Shown piece by piece: positions 6,902-12,517 of a stretch of 18,699 nt of DNA. The stretch is from Marinagarivorans sp. UBA5868 (GTDB lineage Bacteria > Pseudomonadota > Gammaproteobacteria > Pseudomonadales > Cellvibrionaceae), in contig DJFQ01000161.1 of NCBI GenBank assembly GCA_002432095.1, positions 17,140-35,838 on the forward strand. Direction: 5' to 3'. The translations under genes were made by a program, and so were the position numbers. Numbering within the stretch: position 1 is the stretch's first letter; every line of letters begins with the position of its first letter. A model generated the notes under the pieces. It saw only the letters and a program-made list of their open reading frames with translations, was not told the origin of the DNA and did no database searches.

Positions 6902-7690
6902 TTAGAAGTAAGAGATTTCGGTGATGTCATCGCGGCAGCGCAAATGCTCCAGCGTAACCCGATTTACGATTACACCAACTTCCTGCTGGCGACATTCTGC
7001 GCCCAAAAGCAGTTCCAGATCGGCATACTCGGTTTCCAGCCGGTTAATAAACTCATCAAGTGGCAAATCTGACGCAAGGAGCAAATTAACTCCGGTGCTC
7101 ACCGGTGTCGCGGGACGTTCTCCGGTGATTGCTTTGGGTGATGCACATTTGGCAGCCACCGTTTCAAAAACCATCTTGTTTTTGTTAATCGACTGGAGAG
7201 TTAAAGCGGATTCGTCGACGGCGTAGGCAACCACTTCATTCAGCGTTAGATAAAAATTACGCTCTGCGCTGAGCCAAGGGAGCCGTGGACAACCTTCGGG
7301 TAACGGCAGTGGCTGCGTTAAGCGCATCGCTTCATGGCGAACGGTATAACCTGACGCAAACTCGCCACAGGGTGTGCTGCCGCCCACTTGTGCATCCTCG
7401 TCAAAATTCAGCGTAAAAGAGGCGCGTGATGAGGTACGTACACCGAGTTCGTCCTCCAGATATCGCAGCTCCCACTCCACATTTGTCAGCGCGCCTACCT
7501 GACCACCTCCGCTGCTAGAGCTGCTCGAACTGGTGCTACTGGAACTCGAACTGCTACTACTAGAACTTGAGCTGCTAGAGCTTGAATTGGATGAGCTTGA
7601 ATTGGACGAGCTTGAAGAGGACCCGCCGGTTTCACCTCCGCAGGCAGCTAGCGAAAGCAAAAAGCCGCACGTCAAAACGTGTTTCATCAT
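6902..7690 (-). CDS. META-domain-like lipoprotein with poly-serine linker
   Basis: About 262 aa. The ATG-ATG pair at 7690/7687 is chosen over a frame open to 7828 because GGAGAGGG precedes it and a lipoprotein signal follows (KHVLTCGFLLSLAAC, lipobox L-A-A-C). Next comes a Ser-rich tract of about 40 residues broken by a few Asn and one Thr, a linker type characteristic of Cellvibrio-like bacteria. The following domain (TNVEWELRYLEDELGV, TLNFDEDAQVGG, CGEFASGYTV, later ERNFYLTLNEVVAYAVDES) resembles the META/HslJ fold, with its W-x-L opening, CGxFxGxY loop and final strand. A C-terminal extension of about 80 residues with three Cys is unassigned. It is likely the first gene of an operon with the DUF1552 gene 22 bp downstream, suggesting a shared envelope role. 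Confidence 0.8.
   Translation of the reverse strand: MMKHVLTCGFLLSLAACGGETGGSSSSSSNSSSSNSSSSSSSSSSSSSSSSSTSSSSSSSGGGQVGALTNVEWELRYLEDELGVRTSSRASFTLNFDEDAQVGGSTPCGEFASGYTVRHEAMRLTQPLPLPEGCPRLPWLSAERNFYLTLNEVVAYAVDESALTLQSINKNKMVFETVAAKCASPKAITGERPATPVSTGVNLLLASDLPLDEFINRLETEYADLELLLGAECRQQEVGVIVNRVTLEHLRCRDDITEISYF
7505..7625 (-). repeat. Low-complexity serine-codon tract
   Basis: Inside the lipoprotein gene, about 120 bp reads on the coding strand as mixed serine codons (AGC, AGT, TCA, TCC, TCG, TCT), with partial 15-bp repeats that also encode Asn. Because the codons are mixed rather than one repeated triplet, the serine run seems held by protein-level selection and is less slippage-prone than a pure triplet repeat. 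Confidence 0.8.
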
Positions 7691-7984
7691 AAATCCCTCT
7701 CCGCACACGGAATTGTTATATTTTTTGCGACAGTAAGACGCGTCATTTATATACATTTTTAAAGTATCGGCATAGTAGGCGATGTGCCAACCGGTGCTCA
7801 CTCCGGGCGTCCTGAAGTGGCCAGCCATTAAAATGTGAACTAGGTTTGGGCGGACAGGACGTAACCCAGCCGCCCGTACTCTATAAAAATGGCCGGACGG
7901 GATGGGGCAGACTCACTCTATGGCAGAAAGGCGGCGCGGGGTGGAGTGACTGCTAATATCGCTGAATCGACCGAAACGCGAAAT
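7691..7984. other. Noncoding stretch upstream of the lipoprotein operon
   Basis: About 290 bp without a supported gene. The lipoprotein frame stays open to 7828 but lacks a ribosome site or signal peptide there. A GGGCGG...CCGCCC inverted repeat (7848-7853 / 7870-7875) and GGCCGG/GGGATGGGG-rich sequence are present. The operon promoter must lie here, but I could not pick its boxes. Confidence 0.5.
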
Positions 7985-8161
7985 TCACTTTTTATTTTTC
8001 ATCACCGCAATAAAATTAAGAGCAAAACCGATAGAGAGAATGGCATACATCATCAGATTCAGAAGTAGATTTTCGAAATCATAAATAAAATAACTAATAA
8101 CAAGCATCACCAAGCCGGCGATCAAAAATATATGGCTTAGTTTTTGAAGATCAAATTTCAT
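7985..8161 (-). CDS. Small two-helix membrane protein (58 aa)
   Basis: A 58-codon frame beginning MKFDLQKLSHIFLIAGLVML and ending FIAVMKNKK. It is made of two strongly hydrophobic helices (about residues 10-27 and 33-54) separated by a short loop with Asp and Glu, and it has a Lys-rich C-terminus. This is the typical layout of a small inner-membrane protein with both ends in the cytoplasm. The ATG has only AAGG about 12 bases upstream, so translation evidence is modest, but the composition is unlike a random frame. The family is not recognised. It points the same way as the lipoprotein/DUF1552 pair but is separated from it by almost 300 bp. Confidence 0.5.
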   Translation of the reverse strand: MKFDLQKLSHIFLIAGLVMLVISYFIYDFENLLLNLMMYAILSIGFALNFIAVMKNKK

Positions 8162-8293
8162 AAAAACGTTGTGCCTTAATGGTAAGAGTGGCGACAGGCT
8201 TTATAGCATTATTCGATCTTGCGGTGTATAGCAGTGCCAGTTGCGCCAGCATTGTATAGAATCTCCGGGGAATATATTTGTCCGTAAGTACCC

Positions 8294-9022
8294 TCACCCC
8301 AAATAATGCGCGGATAAAGACAGCCCAATAAATCCCGCAGTAAATGCTATGGTCGATAACCAGCGGGGTGGATGGGGGGCGTCGCCTTCGGGGATCATGT
8401 CTTCGATGGTAGCCAGTAGTAGTAGGCCGACGACAATCATAAGCACTGCGTGTTTGACCAGTTCTGATGCGTCACCGAGTAGCCATAGGCCGGCGAGGGC
8501 GCTGAGGAGGACTGGGATGGCCATTCCGAGTGCGGCGAGGATAATGCGCGAGCGTTTCATTTTGGTAAAACTGAGATTGGCCGTTGCGGCAAAGCCACCT
8601 GGAATATTGGCGACGGCTTGCGCGGCGGACAATAAAAATCCTAATTGGGCGGTAACAGCGAAACCGGCACCGGTCATCATGCCGTCGCTTATCAAGTCTG
8701 CACCTATGGCCGCGTACACCATCCAGGCACCGGTGTTTTTTTGTTGCGGTTTTTTCTGCATTTGATTGATGCCGTAGGCCAGTGCGACGGACACAATGGC
8801 ACCGATAAAAAAATAAATTACCATCTGCCACACGGGCACATGCTCACCAATGCGTGGCACTAAATCCATGCTGACTAATGCGATGGCGATGCCAGCGGAA
8901 CCGTGCAGAGCGGCTCCAGCGATCCAGCGCGCTGGCCGTGTGGACAACGCTAACGCCGCGCCGCAGAGATGGCCGGCGACAGGGAGCATGGCATACAGCA
9001 TAACTTGCAAGGCATCTGGCAT
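8294..9022 (-). CDS. ZIP-family-like integral membrane protein with altered metal-site residues
   Basis: 242 aa with about 7-8 hydrophobic segments and a short loop containing QMQKKPQQKN near residue 90, as in ZIP (ZupT/COG0428) metal transporters. Helix 4 reads GADLISDGMMTGAGF (107-121), where ZIPs have HNxxDGxxxG. Helix 5 reads AVANIPGGFA (136-145), where they have a His-Glu-x-Pro-x-Gly motif. The late TIEDMIPEGD (205-214) matches the usual 'E-x-x-P-E' region. The fold markers remain, but the metal-binding His and Glu of helices 4 and 5 are replaced (Asp-Leu and Ala-Asn), so Zn/Fe transport by the canonical route is doubtful. The start at 9022 has only a weak purine signal ahead. It appears to be a single gene. 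Confidence 0.7.
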   Translation of the reverse strand: MPDALQVMLYAMLPVAGHLCGAALALSTRPARWIAGAALHGSAGIAIALVSMDLVPRIGEHVPVWQMVIYFFIGAIVSVALAYGINQMQKKPQQKNTGAWMVYAAIGADLISDGMMTGAGFAVTAQLGFLLSAAQAVANIPGGFAATANLSFTKMKRSRIILAALGMAIPVLLSALAGLWLLGDASELVKHAVLMIVVGLLLLATIEDMIPEGDAPHPPRWLSTIAFTAGFIGLSLSAHYLG

Positions 9023-9244
9023 TTGTGAGGCTCAGCGAAAATGGATTAGAACAAACACGTGTTAAGCATTAACGGTGCCGCATGTTCTATGAGCACAAAT
9101 ATGCAACGTTTAAAACTGCATTGAACTGCCAAGCGCAACAGGCAAACACCGATGTTCGATCACGAACTAAAACAGGGCATACATCTTGCCTTGTGATCCA
9201 GCATATGCACCAGAAGAGTGAGTGGGTCGATGAGAAGTGCGCAG

Positions 9245-9526
9245 ATGAAGAACACCAAAATGCAGCGGCATTATGCAATCCCGCTGACCGAAGTAAAAAC
9301 CATCAATAAAAATCAGGTGGTCGTTCGTAATGATTGGAAGGATTACATCGCCCAAAACGAACCCTCCGCGGAGGGCGTTGAGGCTCTGGTACTTGCCCGT
9401 GCGGGTGAGGTGTTGTCGATATTGGCGGAGGATGACGGCCCTATTGATCAGGTTTACAGTATCGTCGTATTAAGCAGTGATCAAATGATTGACGACGGCG
9501 TGGAGGTGGGCTGGGTGCAGACCTAA
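9245..9526 (+). CDS. Small hypothetical protein (93 aa)
   Basis: Not recognised. The ATG at 9245 is chosen because GAGAAG lies 7 bases upstream; in-frame alternatives are GTG at 9218 and ATG at 9230. The product is a small acidic soluble protein with alternating strands and helices (YAIPLTEVKTINKNQVVVRN, then VEALVLARAGEVLSILAEDD, then VYSIVVLSSDQMIDDGVEVG). The N-terminus is basic and the C-terminal half is rich in Asp and Glu. There is no signal peptide, membrane segment or Cys motif. Its stop codon lies inside a perfect inverted repeat that probably ends the transcript. It faces the DMT transporter gene tail to tail. Confidence 0.6.
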   Translation: MKNTKMQRHYAIPLTEVKTINKNQVVVRNDWKDYIAQNEPSAEGVEALVLARAGEVLSILAEDDGPIDQVYSIVVLSSDQMIDDGVEVGWVQT

Positions 9527-9538
9527 AATTAGGTCTGC
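9517..9538 (+). terminator. Perfect hairpin overlapping the stop codon of the 93-aa gene
   Basis: Arms GCAGACCTAA (9517-9526) and TTAGGTCTGC (9529-9538) are perfectly complementary with only AA between; as RNA it would fold as about 9 bp with a 4-base loop. The stop codon TAA is the last triplet of the left arm. There is no long T-run on either side. It lies between two convergent genes and could act in both directions. Confidence 0.5.
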
Positions 9539-9562
9539 CTATTCCATCAGTATCGGCTTTGA

Positions 9563-10501
9563 CTAGGCATCTCTTCGCTTCGCTAGTTGCCACGGTGGGG
9601 CGTCTATCTCATCACTTTTAACTCCCTCTGGTTTCGCTTTTGCCCGGTTCGCTCCGATGACGCAAAAACTGACCAATATAGCTATCCACCAGGCCGCCAT
9701 GCTGACTGACTCGCCCAAGAAAAATATTGCTGCGAGCAGTGTAAAAAAAGGCTGTAGCAATTGCGTCATTGCAACTTTTTCCATGGGGCCTTTTGCCAGC
9801 GCGTGATACCAGAGAAACATTCCTGCGGATTGGCTGATTAGCGCCAAATAAATCAGTGAAAAGTTAGCCCCAGCGCTTAGGCCTTTTATTTGTGCCCAAT
9901 ATTCCGGTCCGCGATCTGATAACAACAGCATGCTCAAAATAATCAGTGTAAATGGCAGGGTGATGACGATGGCCCAGCTCATTACTCGTCGTCCGCCGTG
10001 TGCGCGGCTTAGGCGGCCACCTTCCACATAGCCGAGCGCCGCCGTGCACACGGCAAGCGCGAGCAAAAAATCCCCTTGAGTCAAATCCGCGACCGAAGAG
10101 GTAAAGAAAAACAAGCCACTTAATAAGGTGCCGGCGGTGGCGAATAACCAGAAAATAAAACCAGGATTATGGCGGTCGCGCAGAGATGCATAAGCAGCGG
10201 TAACCGCAGGCAAGGCGGCGAGGGCGATGGCACCGTGGCTGCCGGGAACTTGGTGTAGAGCAAATGCCATAAGCGCGGCAAAGCCGACGACGGCACATAA
10301 AGAAGTTGTTACCAATGCCCCCCAGATTTTGCGGGGCGGGCGCCATGGATCAATACAGATTAATAACAGACATGCGGTGCCGCCGCCGAGAAGGCGCAGC
10401 AGAGTGACAAATTCGGGTGCCAATTCCAGTGCGACAATCCTGGTAAAAGGCACTGTAAGACTGAATAAAAGCACACAGAAAACTGCCAATAGAATGTTCA
10501 T
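9563..10501 (-). CDS. DMT superfamily (EamA) transporter
   Basis: 312 aa with ten predicted hydrophobic segments arranged as two EamA halves. The first begins at MNILLAVFCVLLFSLTVPFT, and the second around residue 150. Halves end with the usual Gly/Pro-rich helix (for example FLGESVSMAAWWIAILVSFC near 265-284), and the C-terminus is cytoplasmic and charged. EamA carriers export or import amino acids and related metabolites; the substrate is not evident. GAAG lies 5 bases or so before the ATG. The gene is divergent from a MocR-type regulator with 112 bp between, a common arrangement in which the regulator controls the transporter. A pyridoxal- or amino-acid-related substrate is therefore a fair inference. 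Confidence 0.88.
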   Translation of the reverse strand: MNILLAVFCVLLFSLTVPFTRIVALELAPEFVTLLRLLGGGTACLLLICIDPWRPPRKIWGALVTTSLCAVVGFAALMAFALHQVPGSHGAIALAALPAVTAAYASLRDRHNPGFIFWLFATAGTLLSGLFFFTSSVADLTQGDFLLALAVCTAALGYVEGGRLSRAHGGRRVMSWAIVITLPFTLIILSMLLLSDRGPEYWAQIKGLSAGANFSLIYLALISQSAGMFLWYHALAKGPMEKVAMTQLLQPFFTLLAAIFFLGESVSMAAWWIAILVSFCVIGANRAKAKPEGVKSDEIDAPPWQLAKRRDA

Positions 10502-10561
10502 GATGTCTTCAAAAAAATTATGCGTAAAAGATTAGGCCCAGCATATGCCAGGTTGCCCGTA

Positions 10562-10602
10562 CAATACAGATACAGATAAGATGAAGTAAAACCAATACAG
10601 AT
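10562..10602. promoter_or_regulatory. Candidate MocR operator: two direct repeats 31 bp apart
   Basis: CAATACAGAT occurs at 10562-10571 and again at 10593-10602, both in the same orientation and followed shortly by GATGAAG. The 31-bp offset is almost three helical turns. MocR proteins such as GabR bind direct repeats spaced about three turns apart, so this fits the adjacent MocR gene. The first copy is extended by another ACAGAT. The repeats lie 12-52 bp upstream of the MocR start codon and could control both divergent genes. Confidence 0.6.
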
Positions 10603-10613
10603 GATGAAGCGGC

Positions 10614-12041
10614 ATGAACCGATATGAGCAGCTAGCGGCCAAAATTGAAGAGAATATTACCGGGGGTATTTTATTGCCGGGCGATAAACTGCCGTCCGTG
10701 CGGGAGATGGGGCGCAGGGAAAAAGCCAGCGCTGCGACGGTGGTGGAGGCATATGAATTATTGAAAGAACGCAGTTTAATTGAAGCCCGTGAACGATCAG
10801 GGTTTTACGTGGCGCGCACATCTGTGCCACTACTGGATATTGCCAAATCGTCACCCGCATTCGTAAAGCCGGTGAGTTTGGATGCGGACGATCTGATTTC
10901 TGCGTTGCGCCAGGCTACTTATAATTCCCGCATTTTTCCGTTTGGAACGGCGACGCCTTTACCTATGTTTTTTCCGGTGAAGGCCGTCAATCGTTGCATC
11001 GCCCAGGTTTTGCGCGACGAGCCCGCCACTGTTTCCGAATATCGTTTTCCTCCGGGAGCGAATGATTTGCGTAAATTGTTGGCCAGACGATACAGCGCTT
11101 ACGGCGTAAAATTGTCGGCGGATGCGTTGGTAACAACCAGTGGTGCGATCGACGCCATAGGTTTGGCGCTGAGCGCGGTTGCCAATAAAGGCGATGTGGT
11201 AGCGGTGGAAACACCAGGCTATTTTGGCATTTTGCAGTTGGTGCGTTCTTTGGGTTACACGATTCTGGAAATTCCTCTGGACCCGGAGGCGGGTTTGACG
11301 CCTGAAAGACTGCGCGACGCTTGGAAAAAATCGGGCGGAAAAATCAAAGCGCTGGTGACAGTACCGAATTTTGCCAATCCTTTAGGAACGGTTATTTCGG
11401 ATGAACATAAAAAAGCGTTGGTCGAGTTGGCCTACGAATACCGCTTAACGATTATCGAAGATGATATTTATGGCGATCTGGCATTTGATGGCAGCCGGCC
11501 GCGACCGTTAAAAGCGTTTGATGTCCACGACAACGTGATATTGTGCGGCTCCTTCGCCAAAACCATTAGTCCGGCACTGCGTGTTGGCTTCGCCTGCTCA
11601 AAGTCGCACGCACCGACCATCACCTTGCATAAAGCGGCGCGTGCTTCCGGCGTGTCCTCGTTGGCAGAGGATGCTTTGACCCTTTATTTGCAATCGGGTC
11701 ATTACGAGCGGCATCTGCGCAAAGTCCGTCGGGACTACCACACGCTAATTTCCCAATATACACACGCCATCCTCAAATCTTTCCCCCCGGGAACCCGCGT
11801 GAGTAAACCTTCTGGAGGCTTTATTTTGTGGGTGCAATTACCCGGCGATATGGACTCGCGCCTGTTGCAGGCAAAAGCGCTGGAGAAGAACATTAGCATT
11901 GCCTCTGGGGCGGTGTTTTCGCTAAGTCATCGGGATTATGCATCCTACATCCGTATCAACTGCGCCATTCCCTGGAATAGCCAATCCCAGCGGGCGTTGG
12001 CGCGTTTGGCACAGACGGTTGAAGACATGGGGAATGCTTAG
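10614..12041 (+). CDS. MocR-type regulator (GntR winged helix fused to aminotransferase domain)
   Basis: 475 aa. Residues 1-68 are a GntR winged helix (MNRYEQLAAKIEENITGGIL, LPGDKLPSVREMG, ATVVEAYELLKERSLIEARE). Residues about 100-470 are a class I (fold-type I) aminotransferase domain. It keeps the PLP-binding residues: the Schiff-base lysine Lys316 in GSFAKTISP, Asn255 in PNFANP, Asp/Tyr in IEDDIYGDLA (281-290) and Arg323 near the phosphate. A C-terminal IRINCA segment carries the arginine that normally holds a substrate carboxylate. MocR proteins sense PLP and often an amino compound, and usually act as regulators rather than enzymes. GAAG lies about 5 bases before the ATG. It is divergent from the EamA transporter, its likely target. 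Confidence 0.93.
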   Translation: MNRYEQLAAKIEENITGGILLPGDKLPSVREMGRREKASAATVVEAYELLKERSLIEARERSGFYVARTSVPLLDIAKSSPAFVKPVSLDADDLISALRQATYNSRIFPFGTATPLPMFFPVKAVNRCIAQVLRDEPATVSEYRFPPGANDLRKLLARRYSAYGVKLSADALVTTSGAIDAIGLALSAVANKGDVVAVETPGYFGILQLVRSLGYTILEIPLDPEAGLTPERLRDAWKKSGGKIKALVTVPNFANPLGTVISDEHKKALVELAYEYRLTIIEDDIYGDLAFDGSRPRPLKAFDVHDNVILCGSFAKTISPALRVGFACSKSHAPTITLHKAARASGVSSLAEDALTLYLQSGHYERHLRKVRRDYHTLISQYTHAILKSFPPGTRVSKPSGGFILWVQLPGDMDSRLLQAKALEKNISIASGAVFSLSHRDYASYIRINCAIPWNSQSQRALARLAQTVEDMGNA

Positions 12042-12138
12042 AAGGGCTAGATGGCTAATAGCAAAAGACGATTAGTACTCAAAAAGAACGAGCAATACCG
12101 CAAAGAATGGCTCGATTCGTTGAGCTTATGTTCGCTGC

Positions 12139-12155
12139 CAGACGCACCGCGTCTG
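12139..12155. repeat. Short perfect hairpin between MocR and DUF3096 genes
   Basis: CAGACGC (12139-12145) pairs perfectly with GCGTCTG (12149-12155) around a 3-base loop. No T-run follows, so it is an incomplete terminator at best. It lies in the 158-bp gap after the MocR gene. Confidence 0.4.
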
Positions 12156-12185
12156 CGGTGTCGATTATGCTAACTAACAAACCTG

Positions 12186-12199
12186 AAGGAGAACTCCTT
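12186..12199. promoter_or_regulatory. Palindromic ribosome binding site (AAGGAG-AA-CTCCTT)
   Basis: AAGGAGAACTCCTT is a perfect 14-bp palindrome placed immediately before the ATG at 12200. The AAGGAG half is a strong Shine-Dalgarno sequence. Pairing with the CTCCTT half (5 bp around a 4-base loop) would hide it, so translation of the DUF3096 gene may be self-limited. The fold is inferred. Confidence 0.5.
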
Positions 12200-12343
12200 A
12201 TGAACATCACTATAAGCCTTGCCCCATTAATTTCCCTGATTGCCGGTATTTTGATTCTCGTTATGCCCAAGCTATTAAATTACATCGTGGCTATTTATTT
12301 GATTGCCATTGGCCTTATCGGCATTTTTAATCTCTCGCTGTAA
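12200..12343 (+). CDS. DUF3096 small membrane protein (47 aa)
   Basis: A 47-aa protein, MNITISLAPLISLIAGILIL continuing VMPKLLNYIVAIYLIAIGLI. It has two hydrophobic helices joined by a MPKLLNY turn. This matches the DUF3096 pattern (APL..LIAGILIL..P.LLNYIVAIYLI..GL.G) closely over its whole length, and the length is normal for the family. It has no catalytic residues; its role is unknown, and it is probably a small inner-membrane protein. AAGGAG precedes the start within a palindrome. It stands alone between the MocR gene and the degenerate repeat array. Confidence 0.85.
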   Translation: MNITISLAPLISLIAGILILVMPKLLNYIVAIYLIAIGLIGIFNLSL

Positions 12344-12389
12344 CGCACACTGCCGCCGAAGGTGAGTTAGTTAATACCAGAAGCCTAAG

Positions 12390-12517
12390 GCCATAGGTGG
12401 ACTAGGTGAACTAGAGCCAGAGGTGAACCAGTGCCATAGGTGGACTAGCGCCATAGGTGGACCAGTGCCAAAAGTAGATTAAGACCAAAGGAAGACTAAC
12501 GCCAAAGGCGACCTAAT
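12390..12517. repeat. Degenerate 17-bp tandem repeat array (7 units)
   Basis: Units of 17 bp start at 12390, 12416, 12433, 12450, 12467, 12484 and 12501. The best pair is GCCATAGGTGGACTAGC and GCCATAGGTGGACCAGT; later units drift to GCCAAAAGTAGATTAAG, ACCAAAGGAAGACTAAC and GCCAAAGGCGACCTAAT. A 9-bp insertion separates the first two. The last unit runs over the stop codon of the sensor kinase gene (minus strand). There are no spacers, so it is not a CRISPR. It fills the gap between two convergent genes. Confidence 0.75.

Noticed and set aside
7533..7736. Leu/Glu repeat frame on the plus strand
   Set aside because: It is the antisense shadow of the serine-codon tract.
7691..7828. Longer N-terminus for the poly-Ser lipoprotein
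   Set aside because: The extension lacks a ribosome site and would bury the lipobox signal peptide about 47 residues inside the protein.
7848..7875. GGGCGG/CCGCCC inverted repeat in the noncoding stretch
   Set aside because: Only a 6-bp stem with a 16-base loop and no T-run; too weak to call a terminator or operator.
12051..12173. 40-aa frame (MANSKRRLVLKKNEQYRKEW...) after the MocR gene
   Set aside because: It has AAGGG ahead and a basic N-terminus, but it is short, ends in an Arg/Cys-rich tail and overlaps a hairpin; there is too little evidence for a gene.
12390..12517. CRISPR array
   Set aside because: Repeats are 17 bp, directly adjacent, degenerate and without spacers; no cas genes are nearby.
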